Source: Candidatus Dechloromonas phosphorivorans
GTDB lineage: Bacteria > Pseudomonadota > Gammaproteobacteria > Burkholderiales > Rhodocyclaceae
Length of the DNA stretch: 64,000 bases
Reading direction: 5' to 3'
Assembly (NCBI GenBank): GCA_016709495.1
Contig: JADJMS010000006.1
Span: forward strand, 186,001 to 250,000
The notes under the pieces are model-generated. The model made no database searches. It was not told the origin of the DNA and worked only from the letters and a program-made list of their open reading frames with translations. The translations under genes and the position numbers were made by a program. Of the stretch, positions 1 to 8,940 are shown one piece after another. The number at the start of each line of letters is the position of its first letter. Position 1 is the stretch's first letter.

Positions 1-2
1 AG

Positions 3-707
3 CGCAAGGAAATCGGCAATCTCCAGCAAAATGAAAAACGCATGACGCAGCTGATTGACCGCCTTTCCAAAATCCTGGCGGCGCAGGCGGCTCAAGCCGC
101 ACTGGCGGCGCGTGCTGCCGAAGCGGCGCGCGTCAAGGAGGCAACGCGCCTGGCCGAAGCCGCCAAGCAAAAAGAAGTACAGAAAGATAAATCGCGCCCC
201 ACTGAGACAGCCGCCAGCAAAGAACCCTTACGGCCGCCCGTGATTAGCGAACCGCCACGCACAAAAGCGGTCGAAGCCGAGAACCGATATGAGCCGGTGG
301 CCAGCGACGGCAGCTTTGGGCGCCAAAAAGGCAACCTTCGCTTACCGGTACGCGGCAATGTCTCTGGTCATTTTGGCAGCCCACGCGATGGCGGTGGCAC
401 CTGGAAAGGACTATTCATCAAGGCTGGCGCCGGTAGTGATGTGAAGGCGGTTGCCGGCGGGCGTGTGGTTTTTGCGGAATGGATGCGCGGTTTTGGCAAT
501 CTGTTGATCGTCGACCACGGCGATTCCTACCTTTCGATTTACGGCAACAATGATTCACTGTTAAAACAAGTGGGGCAGGCGGTCAAAGGCGGAGAAACGG
601 TAGCCACTGTGGGCAACAGCGGGGGCAATCCAGATTCCGGTTTATACTTTGAACTCCGCCACCAAGGGCAACCGATCGACCCGATGAAATGGGCAAGTTT
701 GAAATGA
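3..707 (+). CDS. envC: Murein hydrolase activator EnvC, C-terminal part (5' end outside window)
   Basis: The reading frame is open from the window edge, so the N-terminus is missing; about 234 residues are present. The first part is Ala/Glu/Lys-rich coiled coil, as in EnvC. The last 120 residues form an M23/LytM domain. The domain is degenerate: the zinc-binding HxxxD region reads FIKAGAGSD and the usual HxH region reads LYFELR, so metal ligands are lost. This is known for EnvC proteins, which activate septal amidases (AmiA/AmiB type) in the periplasm instead of cutting murein themselves. Its TGA overlaps the likely ATG of the protease gene downstream (ATGA), so the two are probably co-transcribed, a common envC-ctp arrangement. 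Confidence 0.88.
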   Translation, partial: RKEIGNLQQNEKRMTQLIDRLSKILAAQAAQAALAARAAEAARVKEATRLAEAAKQKEVQKDKSRPTETAASKEPLRPPVISEPPRTKAVEAENRYEPVASDGSFGRQKGNLRLPVRGNVSGHFGSPRDGGGTWKGLFIKAGAGSDVKAVAGGRVVFAEWMRGFGNLLIVDHGDSYLSIYGNNDSLLKQVGQAVKGGETVATVGNSGGNPDSGLYFELRHQGQPIDPMKWASLK

Positions 708-2119
708 GCAAAGCAAAAACTATCAGTTTGGTACTCGGTGGCTTCGTCGCCGGTGCGTTCATCAGCCTGGGGCTGCCCGCAATGGCCGACAAGGAGGTCA
801 AGCCTGGTCTGCCAATTGACGAACTACGCACCTTCGCCGAGGTTTACAGCGCGATCAAGCAGGGCTATGTCGAGCCGGTTGAAGACAAGAAGATGATCAC
901 CAATGCCATCTCCGGCATGCTCTCAAATCTTGATCCGCACTCCGCCTATCTTGATGCCGATGCATTCAAGGATCTTCAGGTCGGCACGCAAGGCGAATTT
1001 GGTGGCCTCGGCATTGAAGTCGGCATGGAAGATGGTCTGGTCAAGGTCGTTTCACCTATCGAAGATACTCCGGCTTACCGCGCTGGCGTCAAATCGGGCG
1101 ACTTGATCTTCAAACTGGATGACACCCCGGTCAAGGGGCTGACCCTGAACGATGCCGTCAAGAAAATGCGCGGCAAACCAAAGACGCCGATCAAGCTTTC
1201 CATCATCCGCAAGGGTGAAACCAAACCGATTGAAATCACCCTGATCCGCGAAGTAATCAAGGTGCAAAGCGTCAAGTCCAAGCTCATCGAACCGGGTTAT
1301 GGTTGGGTGCGCGTGACTCAGTTCCAGGACCAGACGGTTGCCGAACTGGCCAAACAGGTAACCAATCTCTACAAGGACGGCAATCTGCGCGGCCTTGTGC
1401 TTGATCTGCGCAATGATCCGGGTGGTTTACTTAATGGCGCCATCGGCGTCTCCGCGGCTTTCCTCCCGCCGGAAGTAAAGATTGTTTCCACCGATGGTCG
1501 TACCGAAGATGCCAAGCAGGAATTCCTTGCCCGTCCGCGCGACTACCTGCGTGGCACCCGCGAAGATCCGTTACGCTCGCTGCCGACCGAGGTCAAGAAG
1601 GTGCCGATGGTCGTTCTGGTCAATGGCGGCTCGGCTTCCGCTTCGGAAATCGTCGCCGGCGCTCTGCAGGACTACAAACGCGCTGTCATCATGGGCACGC
1701 AAACCTTCGGCAAGGGCTCGGTTCAATCCGTACTGCCACTACCGGGCAATTCGGCCATCAAGCTGACCACCGCACGCTACTACACGCCGGAAGGCCGCTC
1801 GATTCAGGCCAAAGGTATTGTGCCGGACATTATTGTTGAGGAATCGCCGAACGGGAATGGCTCAGCCTCGCCGCGCCTGCGCGAAGCGGATCTTGATCGC
1901 CACCTGAGCAACGACAAGGAAAAGGAAGTCGCCAAGGAGCCGAGCAAACCGCAGGCAAAGCCAAGCACCAAGCCCGGCGCCAAGGACAAGGGCAACAAGG
2001 ATGAAGGCGATGAGGACATACCGACCCGCCTTGAATATGCCAGCAAAGCTGACCACCAATTCCAGCAGGCAATAAATCTGCTCAAAGGTCTGCAGATCAT
2101 GCAGAATAAGGTCCAGTAA
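704..2119 (+). CDS. ctpA: S41-family C-terminal processing peptidase (carboxy-terminal protease)
   Basis: Periplasmic protease that trims or degrades proteins from their C-termini. I take the ATG at 704, which overlaps the envC stop as ATGA and gives 471 residues; an ATG at 689 is in frame but lies inside envC. An N-terminal signal/anchor segment ends near PAMA. A PDZ domain follows (about residues 85-165), then the S41 catalytic domain. The catalytic pair is visible: Ser312 in GGSASASE and Lys337 in TFGKGSVQ. The last 85 residues are Lys/Pro/Ser/Asp-rich low complexity followed by a short amphipathic end, as in many proteobacterial CtpA proteins. Spacing suggests one operon with envC and perhaps the next two genes. 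Confidence 0.93.
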   Translation: MSKAKTISLVLGGFVAGAFISLGLPAMADKEVKPGLPIDELRTFAEVYSAIKQGYVEPVEDKKMITNAISGMLSNLDPHSAYLDADAFKDLQVGTQGEFGGLGIEVGMEDGLVKVVSPIEDTPAYRAGVKSGDLIFKLDDTPVKGLTLNDAVKKMRGKPKTPIKLSIIRKGETKPIEITLIREVIKVQSVKSKLIEPGYGWVRVTQFQDQTVAELAKQVTNLYKDGNLRGLVLDLRNDPGGLLNGAIGVSAAFLPPEVKIVSTDGRTEDAKQEFLARPRDYLRGTREDPLRSLPTEVKKVPMVVLVNGGSASASEIVAGALQDYKRAVIMGTQTFGKGSVQSVLPLPGNSAIKLTTARYYTPEGRSIQAKGIVPDIIVEESPNGNGSASPRLREADLDRHLSNDKEKEVAKEPSKPQAKPSTKPGAKDKGNKDEGDEDIPTRLEYASKADHQFQQAINLLKGLQIMQNKVQ

Positions 2120-2135
2120 TTCTTCATCGGGAGGG

Positions 2136-2540
2136 ATGATGAGCGGCCCTGATCTCAAGAAAAAACGCGAGATACTTTTCTCGAAATTCCCGCCCGGGCA
2201 AGTGCCCGAGGCGGCGGATGACCTGCAACATCTTGAAGCGGTTGAAGTTGATCCGAAATATGAGAAGCGCTCGGTCGGAGTTTCCTACGAGCTTACCGAT
2301 CACACCTTGCGCGAACTCGATGAACATCTGGTTGAAAAGGGCTTCCATCTCGACAACACCTTGATGACCAAGCTCACCAGAGCGCTCATCTATTACGTTG
2401 AAGAAACCCAGTTACCCAGTATCGGCGCCCCCGAACGACGCCTCAAGCGTTCCTCGCAAGAAGCCTACGGCAAAGCCTGGGAACAGCACCCACACGGCGA
2501 TCACGATGAAACCCCGCCGGAGTGGCGCGAATACAAGTGA
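2136..2540 (+). CDS. Conserved hypothetical protein, soluble, 134 residues
   Basis: I do not recognise the family. The start is an ATG preceded by a good ribosome site (GGGAGGG); a second ATG follows directly. The protein has no signal peptide or membrane segment and is rich in charged residues. The middle (about residues 40-95) is predicted helical and acidic. The C-terminus is hydrophilic, with several His and Glu/Pro residues. It lies 16 nt after ctpA, and its TGA overlaps the GTG of the moeB-like gene, so translation of the pair is probably coupled. A role linked to sulfur-carrier or cofactor chemistry is possible from that neighbour but is only a guess. Confidence 0.6.
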   Translation: MMSGPDLKKKREILFSKFPPGQVPEAADDLQHLEAVEVDPKYEKRSVGVSYELTDHTLRELDEHLVEKGFHLDNTLMTKLTRALIYYVEETQLPSIGAPERRLKRSSQEAYGKAWEQHPHGDHDETPPEWREYK

Positions 2541-3277
2541 CGGACGAGCAGCTACTCCGTTATAGCCGGCACATCCTGCTCGACGCATTGGGCATTGAAG
2601 GCCAGGAGCGCATACTGGCAGCCCACGCACTGATTATTGGCGCCGGCGGCCTTGGTTCTCCCGCCGCGCTATATCTCGCTTCGGCCGGCGTTGGCAAAAT
2701 CACGCTGGTTGATGACGACAAAGTTGATTTCACCAATTTGCAGCGGCAAATTCTGCATACACAGGCCCGCGTCGGCATGGCCAAGGCGATGTCCGGCCAG
2801 CAGGCATTGACTGCGATCAACCCGGAAATCCAGATCATCCCTCTTCAGCAACGCCTAACCGGTGAAGCGCTTGAAGCATTGGTCGCCAATGCCGATATTG
2901 TGCTCGACTGTACCGATAATTTTGCCACCCGTCACGCCATCAACCGCGCCTGCGTGATTCATCGAAAACCGTTGGTCTCTGGTGCTGCCATTCGTTTTGA
3001 CGGCCAGATCAGCGTATACGACCTGCGTCGCGATGACTCGCCGTGCTATCACTGCCTGTTTCCCGAAGGTGAAGATATTGAAGAAATCCGCTGCGCGGTA
3101 ATGGGCGTTTTTGCCCCGCTAACCGGTATCATCGGCACCATGCAGGCGGCGGAAGCCTTGAAGCTGATCGCGGGTATCGGCGAGTCTTTGACTGGCCGCT
3201 TACTCCTGCTTGATACACTCGAAATGGAGTGGCGTAGCGTCAAGTTCAAGAAAGACGCTGGCTGTACTGTTTGCTGA
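2537..3277 (+). CDS. moeB: MoeB/ThiF-family adenylyltransferase (sulfur-carrier protein activating enzyme)
   Basis: E1-like enzyme that adenylates the C-terminal Gly-Gly of small sulfur carriers such as MoaD or ThiS, for molybdopterin or thiazole synthesis. The Rossmann ATP-binding motif GAGGLGSP lies near residue 34, DDDKVDFTNLQRQ follows, and the active-site region DCTDNF is present. The zinc-type cysteines are seen as CYHC and the terminal CTVC. I prefer the GTG at 2537, overlapping the upstream TGA and giving MTDEQLLRYSRH; a GTG at 2522 is also in frame. Length (246 residues) fits MoeB/HesA, not the longer rhodanese fusions. MoeB and ThiF cannot be separated on sequence alone. The stop codon abuts the disrupted 3' end of ribD. 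Confidence 0.88.
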   Translation: MTDEQLLRYSRHILLDALGIEGQERILAAHALIIGAGGLGSPAALYLASAGVGKITLVDDDKVDFTNLQRQILHTQARVGMAKAMSGQQALTAINPEIQIIPLQQRLTGEALEALVANADIVLDCTDNFATRHAINRACVIHRKPLVSGAAIRFDGQISVYDLRRDDSPCYHCLFPEGEDIEEIRCAVMGVFAPLTGIIGTMQAAEALKLIAGIGESLTGRLLLLDTLEMEWRSVKFKKDAGCTVC

Positions 3278-4149
3278 ACTTCGTTGATGCCACGGCGCCC
3301 CAGTTCGTCGAGTAAATCCTTTAATTCAACCTTGCCGGCGGCATTCGGAAAAATCAGGACCTCTGCGCCGGTTGACCGTAACAATTCAATTTTTTCAGCA
3401 TTTTCGACCGCGCCAACGATCAAACTTGGGCCGCCCTGAAGTATGCGCGCAGTCAGCGGCGTATCCAGCTTGCTATCAACCACCACCCGCAAGGGCTGAC
3501 GCGTTGTTTCGAGATCTCGCACATTGAGCAGAGGATCGTCGTCACGAACGGTACCAATACCGGTCAGAATCGCGCAGGCTCTGGCCCGCCAGCGCTGCCC
3601 GTCACGGCGCGCATCGGGACCGGTTATCCACTGACTCAGGCCGTTGTTCAATGCTGTTTTGCCATCGAGACTAGCTGCTGCTTTGAGGCGCAGCCACGGA
3701 CGACCGCGCGTCATGCGCGCAACAAAACCAATATTCAGTTCTCGTGCTTCCGTTTCAAGCAAACCACAAGCAGTCTCGATGCCTGCAGCCGCTAGCAAAG
3801 CCAAGCCCTTGCCGGCAACCAGCGGATTGGGGTCAGTCATGGCCACCACAACCCGCGAAATTCCGGCTGCAATCAGCGCCTCGGCACAGGGCGGCGTGCG
3901 ACCGTGGTGACTGCACGGCTCCAGCGTAACGTAAGCCGTCGCACCGCGCGCTCTGCGACCAGCAGCGTTCAACGCATGAACTTCGGCGTGCGGTTCGCCG
4001 GCCTTCTCATGCCAGCCTTCACCGACGATCCAACTGTCGCGAACCAGCACGCAGCCGACCCGCGGATTGGGCGTTGTCGTCCACATAGCACGTTCGGCAA
4101 GCCGCAAGGCGCGCGCCATCATGCTGTGGTCGACAGCAGAAAAACTCAT
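3049..4149 (-). pseudogene. ribD: Riboflavin biosynthesis deaminase/reductase RibD, 3'-truncated and read into antisense moeB
   Basis: RibD carries out the second and third steps of riboflavin synthesis (pyrimidine deaminase, then reductase). The deaminase half is intact: HAEVHAL and PCSHHGRTPPC supply the zinc ligands. The reductase half begins (WLRLKAAASLDGKTAL) but stops resembling RibD after GRRGINEV near residue 290. From about 3278 the frame reads the antisense of moeB for some 76 codons to a chance stop at 3049. About 90-100 native C-terminal residues are therefore missing. The start ATG overlaps the nrdR stop (ATGA). Either a deletion joined the two genes tail to tail or two contigs were misjoined; function is doubtful. 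Confidence 0.8.
3371..3382 (+). repeat. Dispersed 12-mer GTTGACCGTAAC
   Basis: Exact copy inside ribD (coding sense GTTACGGTCAAC). Confidence 0.85.
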
Positions 4150-4610
4150 TTTTTCTTGGGGGTTGGTGAAACTTCGCGGATTGCCCGCGAAAAGGCATCG
4201 ACGTCTTCAAAATTACGATAGACCGAAGCGAAGCGAATGTAGGCTACCTTGTCGAGCTTCTTCAGTTCGCGCATGACCAGTTCGCCCAGTTGCTGTGTGC
4301 TGACTTCGCGCTCACCTGCGGAGAGCAGCATTTCCTCGATATCGGCAACAGCCGCATCAACCGATTCGATAGAGACGGGCCGTTTGCGTAGCGCCAACTC
4401 CAGGCTGGCGCGTAGCTTGGCACGACTGAATTCGGTACGCAGTCCATTTTTCTTGACCACTTGCGGCAATTGAATTTCAGCCCGCTCGTAAGTAGTAAAA
4501 CGCTTGTCGCAAGCATTGCACTTTCTGCGGCGACGGACGACATCCGCCTCGTCATTGAGACGGGTGTCGGCTACCGCCGTGTCCTCTGCGCCACAGAAAG
4601 GGCATTTCAC
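4146..4610 (-). CDS. nrdR: Transcriptional repressor NrdR
   Basis: NrdR represses ribonucleotide reductase genes in response to ATP/dATP. The protein has the normal length (154 residues). An N-terminal zinc ribbon has ligands in CPFCG and CNACDKRF, with the FTTYER signature. An ATP-cone domain follows (VVKKNGLRTEFSRAKL onwards, about residues 49-139). It lies between glyA and ribD with a 6-nt gap on one side and a 4-nt overlap on the other, a very common glyA-nrdR-ribD operon in beta- and gammaproteobacteria. No NrdR boxes were searched for because the nrd genes are not in the window. Confidence 0.97.
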   Translation of the reverse strand: MKCPFCGAEDTAVADTRLNDEADVVRRRRKCNACDKRFTTYERAEIQLPQVVKKNGLRTEFSRAKLRASLELALRKRPVSIESVDAAVADIEEMLLSAGEREVSTQQLGELVMRELKKLDKVAYIRFASVYRNFEDVDAFSRAIREVSPTPKKK

Positions 4611-4616
4611 AGCAGC

Positions 4617-5867
4617 TTATGCCCCATAAACAGGGAATTTCTTGCAGATTGCCGACACCTTGGCACGCACGGTCGCGGCAACAGCTTCGTCGTTTGGCGC
4701 ATCAAGCACATCGGCCAGCAGATGAGCAATCTGCTCAGCCTCGATCTCGGTGAAACCACGGGTTGTCATCGCTGGTGAACCGATACGGATGCCGGAGGTG
4801 ACAAAAGGCTTCTGCGGATCGTTCGGAATACCGTTCTTGTTGACCGTGATGTGAGCACGACCAAGCGCAGCTTCGGCATCCTTGCCGGTGATGTTCTTGG
4901 CGCGCAGGTCGACCAGGAAGACGTGGCTTTCGGTACGGCCGGAAACGATGCGCAGGCCGCGCTCTTCACCCAGCACACGCGCCATGACGCGGGCGTTGTT
5001 GATGACCTGTTCCTGATAGTTACGGAATTCCGGCGTCGCGGCTTCCTTGAAGGCGACGGCCTTGGCGGCGATGACATGCTCCAGCGGGCCACCTTGCAGG
5101 CCGGGGAAGATGGCGGAATTAAGCGCTTTTTCGTGCTCGGCCTTCATCAGGATGACGCCACCGCGCGGGCCGCGCAGGGTCTTGTGCGTGGTCGAGGTAA
5201 CGACGTCGGCATGCGGCACCGGGTTCGGGTAGAAACCGGCGGCGATCAGGCCGGCGTAGTGGGCCATGTCGACCCAGAAAATGGCGCCGACTTCCTTGGC
5301 GATCCTGGCGAAACGTTCCCAGTCGATGCGCAGGGAATAGGCCGAGGCACCGGCGACGATGATTCTTGGCTTGTGCTCGCGAGCCAGGGCTTCCATCTTT
5401 TCGTAGTCGATTTCTTCCTTTTCGTTCAAACCGTAGGAAACGACGTTGAACCACTTGCCCGACATATTGAGCGCCATGCCGTGGGTCAGGTGGCCGCCTT
5501 CGGCCAGGCTCATGCCCATGATGGTGTCGCCCGGCTTGGCAAATGCCATCAGGACAGCCTGATTGGCTTGTGAACCGGAGTTCGGCTGGACGTTGGCCGC
5601 ATCGGCGCCAAACAACTTCTTCAGGCGGTCGATGGCGATCTGCTCAGTCACATCAACGTATTCACAGCCGCCGTAGTAACGCTTGCCGGGATAGCCTTCG
5701 GCGTACTTGTTGGTGAGCTGGGAGCCCTGGGCTTCCATGACAGCGTTGCTCACGTAGTTTTCAGACGCGATCAGTTCGATGTGGTCTTCCTGACGCTGTA
5801 CTTCGGCCTGCATGGCCTTCCAGAGTTCAGGGTCAACTTTTGCCAGGGTGTCTTTCGCGGAAAACAT
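4617..5867 (-). CDS. glyA: Serine hydroxymethyltransferase
   Basis: PLP enzyme converting serine and tetrahydrofolate to glycine and 5,10-methylene-tetrahydrofolate, the main source of one-carbon units. Full length (416 residues), starting MFSAKDTL. The family signature around the PLP-binding lysine is present as TTHKTLRGPRGG, and ASENYVS and the YYGG substrate-site motif are intact. It heads the glyA-nrdR-ribD cluster. Codon use matches the neighbouring housekeeping genes and no defect is seen. Confidence 0.98.
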   Translation of the reverse strand: MFSAKDTLAKVDPELWKAMQAEVQRQEDHIELIASENYVSNAVMEAQGSQLTNKYAEGYPGKRYYGGCEYVDVTEQIAIDRLKKLFGADAANVQPNSGSQANQAVLMAFAKPGDTIMGMSLAEGGHLTHGMALNMSGKWFNVVSYGLNEKEEIDYEKMEALAREHKPRIIVAGASAYSLRIDWERFARIAKEVGAIFWVDMAHYAGLIAAGFYPNPVPHADVVTSTTHKTLRGPRGGVILMKAEHEKALNSAIFPGLQGGPLEHVIAAKAVAFKEAATPEFRNYQEQVINNARVMARVLGEERGLRIVSGRTESHVFLVDLRAKNITGKDAEAALGRAHITVNKNGIPNDPQKPFVTSGIRIGSPAMTTRGFTEIEAEQIAHLLADVLDAPNDEAVAATVRAKVSAICKKFPVYGA

Positions 5868-5906
5868 GGGGAATGCCTCAAGCCATTGAAAAGGGCGTCG
5901 ATTTTA

Positions 5907-6563
5907 TCACGAGGGGAGTTCGTCGAGCGCGCCGGGTTCCAGATGCGCGGTTTCGCCCCAGGTTTCCAGATGCCACTTTCCGTCGCCCACCGCAATCCAG
6001 TTCAGGCCGGCATTGGGAATCAGGAAATCACGCGGCGTCTCCAGGCTATTGCCACGGACGAAGCGGTTAATGATATCGAGTACCCCGCCATGCAGCACAA
6101 CCGCGACATTCTGGCCAGGATGCGCAGCTGCGATTTCCTTCAACTTGCCGGTAACGCGGGCAAACATATCGACCAAGCTTTCACCGTTTTCAAAGTTGTA
6201 ATCGGCATTGCGCCCCTCGAAGGCAGCGTAGCCATCCGGATAGCGCATCTGTGCTTCGGCGTAAGTCAGCCCTTCAAATATGCCATAGCGGCGTTCGCGC
6301 ATTTCCGGGACTAGTTGTGGCATAAGTTTCAGCGCCCGACCGAGCGCCTCGGCGGTGGTTTTCGCCCGTTTGAGATCGCTGCTGTAAAGCGCGATAATGC
6401 CGGCCGTTTTGAGCCAGCGGCCAGCCGCTTCTGCTTGACGCAAGCCAATTTCATTGAGACCGATGTCGATCTGCCCCTGAATGCGGCGTTCTGCGTTCCA
6501 TTCGGTTTCACCATGGCGCACCAGGCAGATGCGGGTTGGGGGTGCAGTAGGGATTTCCACCAT
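5907..6563 (-). CDS. Histidine phosphatase family protein (phosphoglycerate-mutase fold)
   Basis: A 218-residue member of the histidine phosphatase superfamily. The catalytic RHG motif is near residue 17 (CLVRHGETEWN), and the second catalytic histidine is in VVLHGGV. Such proteins include cofactor-dependent phosphoglycerate mutases, GpmB-like phosphatases and alpha-ribazole phosphatase. Size and the ETEWN motif favour a GpmB/CobC-like phosphatase over true mutase; the substrate is unknown. It is 39 nt upstream of glyA on the same strand and may share its transcript. Confidence 0.85.
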   Translation of the reverse strand: MVEIPTAPPTRICLVRHGETEWNAERRIQGQIDIGLNEIGLRQAEAAGRWLKTAGIIALYSSDLKRAKTTAEALGRALKLMPQLVPEMRERRYGIFEGLTYAEAQMRYPDGYAAFEGRNADYNFENGESLVDMFARVTGKLKEIAAAHPGQNVAVVLHGGVLDIINRFVRGNSLETPRDFLIPNAGLNWIAVGDGKWHLETWGETAHLEPGALDELPS

Positions 6564-6615
6564 GTTCGTTCGAGCGCCTTCACTGTAAATTCGCTAACTG
6601 GGATTTTCAATTAAC

Positions 6616-6638
6616 CCCGGCCAACTTTAGAAGCCGGG
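6616..6638 (+). promoter_or_regulatory. Inverted repeat in the leader of the TRAP genes
   Basis: CCCGGC (6616-6621) and GCCGGG (6633-6638) form a 6-bp stem with an 11-nt loop, followed by AATTTTAT. It lies 28 nt before the GTG of dctQ and just before the strong GAGGAGG ribosome site (6652-6658). It may be a weak terminator for anything read into the region or a leader hairpin; nothing else supports a specific role. Confidence 0.35.
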
Positions 6639-6665
6639 AATTTTATCAACTGAGGAGGACTATTC

Positions 6666-7259
6666 GTGACCCTTCTGCTTAAGCTCTCGCAGCTTATCGA
6701 CTGGCTCGTTGAGCGGGTCGGCAAAGGCGCATTCTGGCTGGTACTGGTGATGACCATCATCAGCGCCAGCAATGCCGTCGTACGCTTTGTTTTTAACTAC
6801 AGTTCAAACGGCCTGCTGGAAATTCAGTGGTACCTTTTTGCTGCTGTATTTCTGCTTTGCTCGCCCTACACGCTGCAAAAAAACGAACATGTCCGGATCG
6901 ACGTTATCTCCGGCAAGTTTTCGGCACGCGGTCTGGCGATCATTGACATCATCGGCACCCTTTTCTTCCTGTTGCCGATGGTTGTTCTGGTGCTCTGGCT
7001 ATCGCTGCCACTGATTGCCGAGTCGATCAAGATCAATGAGATGTCGGCCAATGCTGGCGGCCTGCTACGCTGGCCGGTCAAGATTTTGCTGCCAATTGGC
7101 TTTACGCTTCTTGCCCTGCAGGGCATTTCGGAACTCATCAAGCGCATCGCCTTCCTCGGCGGCCTGATTGAAGACCCGAACAGCAAAGCAAAAGGCCCAA
7201 CGCCCGAAGAAGAACTGGCTGCTGCAATTGCTGCTGCCAAAGCCAAGGAGGCAAAATAA
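6666..7259 (+). CDS. dctQ: TRAP transporter small membrane subunit (DctQ family)
   Basis: Small integral membrane subunit of a tripartite ATP-independent periplasmic (TRAP) transporter, which uses ion gradients to import organic acids. The start is GTG with a strong upstream GAGGAGG. There are 197 residues with four hydrophobic segments (about 15-40, 55-72, 90-115, 130-155) and an Ala/Lys-rich tail. The TAA overlaps the ATG of dctM (TAATG), so the two are translationally coupled. No gene for the periplasmic binding protein (DctP) is adjacent on either side, so substrate cannot be inferred from context. Confidence 0.88.
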   Translation: MTLLLKLSQLIDWLVERVGKGAFWLVLVMTIISASNAVVRFVFNYSSNGLLEIQWYLFAAVFLLCSPYTLQKNEHVRIDVISGKFSARGLAIIDIIGTLFFLLPMVVLVLWLSLPLIAESIKINEMSANAGGLLRWPVKILLPIGFTLLALQGISELIKRIAFLGGLIEDPNSKAKGPTPEEELAAAIAAAKAKEAK

Positions 7260-8755
7260 TGGTTGAATTCATCATCGCCAACATGGCGCCGTTGATGTTC
7301 GGCTCCCTGGTCCTCTTCCTGCTCTTTGGATATCCGGTGGCATTTGCACTGGCTGCCAACGGCATCGTTTTTGGCCTGATCGGCATGGAAGTCGGCTTGC
7401 TCACCCCGGCCATTTTTCAGGCACTCCCCGAGCGTATCTTCGGCATCATGGCCAACGACACGCTGCTCGCCATCCCCTTCTTCACCTTCATGGGGCTGAT
7501 TCTCGAACGATCCGGCATGGCTGAAGACCTGCTCGACACCATCGGTCAGCTGTTTGGCCCGATGCGTGGCGGTCTGGCTTACGCCGTCATTTTTGTCGGC
7601 GCGCTGCTCGCCGCAACCACCGGTGTCGTTGCAGCCTCAGTCATCTCGATGGGTCTGATTTCCCTGCCGATCATGTTGCGTTACGGCTACGACAAACGTC
7701 TGGCGGCTGGTGTCATCGCTGCTTCCGGCACGCTGGCACAGATCATCCCGCCATCACTCGTCCTGATCATCATGGCCGACCAGCTTGGCAAGTCGGTTGG
7801 TGACATGTACGAAGGTGCGATGGTGCCGGGTCTGATCCTGACCAGCTTGTACGTTGGTTATGTCGTTCTGCTCAGCATTGTGAAACCCAGCCACTGCCCG
7901 GCCTTGCCGCCGGAAGCACGCACCCTGCGAGGCGCCAAGCTGGCATTGCGCGTACTAACGACGCTGGTTCCACCATTGGTCCTGATCTTCCTGGTACTTG
8001 GCACCATCTTCCTCGGCATTGCAACGCCAACCGAAGGCGGCGCGATGGGTGCAGCCGGCGCAATGATTCTGGCACTGGGCCGCAAGCGGATTACTTTGAA
8101 GCTGCTCAAGCAGGCTATGGAAACCACCGGCAAGCTGTCTTCGTTCGTCGTCTTCATTCTGGTTGGTTCAACGGTATTCGGCCTGATCTTCCGCGCCGTC
8201 AATGGTGACCTTTGGGTTGAACACCTGCTGCTCGGCTTGCCGGGTGGTCAGATGGGCTTCCTGATCGTGGTCAACATCATGGTCTTCGTACTCGCCTTCT
8301 TCCTCGATTTCTTCGAACTATCCTTCATCATCGTGCCGTTGCTGGCACCGGTGGCCGACAAGCTCGGAATTGATCTGGTCTGGTTCGGCGTGCTGCTTGC
8401 GGTCAACATGCAGACCTCCTTCATGCACCCACCGTTCGGCTTCGCGCTGTTCTACCTGCGCTCAGTCGCACCGGCCTCGGTCAAAACAACGGATATTTAC
8501 TGGGGCGCTATTCCCTTCGTTTGTATCCAGATCATCATGGTCGCCATCATCATTATTTTCCCTGGTGTCGTCAGCTACGGTGATGATGCGCAACGTGCTC
8601 AGGCCCAGATGGAAAAAGATGGCACGGCACCGCCACCCATCGACCTCGATAGCATGATGAAGCAGAGTGACGGTGGCAGCGATGCCGAAAACAAGGAAAA
8701 GGATGACAACAATGCAGCCAACCTGATGAAGAACCTTCAGGGTGACGGCAAGTAA
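7259..8755 (+). CDS. dctM: TRAP transporter large permease subunit (DctM family)
   Basis: Large channel subunit (498 residues) with about 12 hydrophobic segments, forming the transport path with DctQ. The N-terminus and the motif-rich GVVAASVISMGLISLP region match the DctM family. Length and the extended loops fit the mannitol/chloroaromatic-type subgroup of TRAP permeases rather than the ~430-residue dicarboxylate type. The last 60 residues are hydrophilic, Asp/Asn/Lys-rich, and likely cytoplasmic. A strong terminator follows 27 nt after the stop, closing the two-gene unit. Confidence 0.9.
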   Translation: MVEFIIANMAPLMFGSLVLFLLFGYPVAFALAANGIVFGLIGMEVGLLTPAIFQALPERIFGIMANDTLLAIPFFTFMGLILERSGMAEDLLDTIGQLFGPMRGGLAYAVIFVGALLAATTGVVAASVISMGLISLPIMLRYGYDKRLAAGVIAASGTLAQIIPPSLVLIIMADQLGKSVGDMYEGAMVPGLILTSLYVGYVVLLSIVKPSHCPALPPEARTLRGAKLALRVLTTLVPPLVLIFLVLGTIFLGIATPTEGGAMGAAGAMILALGRKRITLKLLKQAMETTGKLSSFVVFILVGSTVFGLIFRAVNGDLWVEHLLLGLPGGQMGFLIVVNIMVFVLAFFLDFFELSFIIVPLLAPVADKLGIDLVWFGVLLAVNMQTSFMHPPFGFALFYLRSVAPASVKTTDIYWGAIPFVCIQIIMVAIIIIFPGVVSYGDDAQRAQAQMEKDGTAPPPIDLDSMMKQSDGGSDAENKEKDDNNAANLMKNLQGDGK

Positions 8756-8781
8756 GCGTTAATCATCAAAAGTAACAGTAA

Positions 8782-8807
8782 GGCGGGATTTCGGTCCCGC
8801 CTTTTTT
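8782..8807 (+). terminator. Rho-independent terminator after dctM
   Basis: GGCGGGA (8782-8788) and TCCCGCC (8795-8801) form a perfect 7-bp stem with a 6-nt loop, followed by six T. A clean intrinsic terminator for dctQM. Confidence 0.92.
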
Positions 8808-8940
8808 ATTTCCAGCTTCCGTTTGTTTTACCAGCTTTAATGGCTCGCAATTACAAACAGTGACTGAAAAAATCACGCCAGACCGTTAATATCGTCAGGG
8901 TCCTAAATCCTGCAGACTATCTGCTCAACTACGGAATCCC

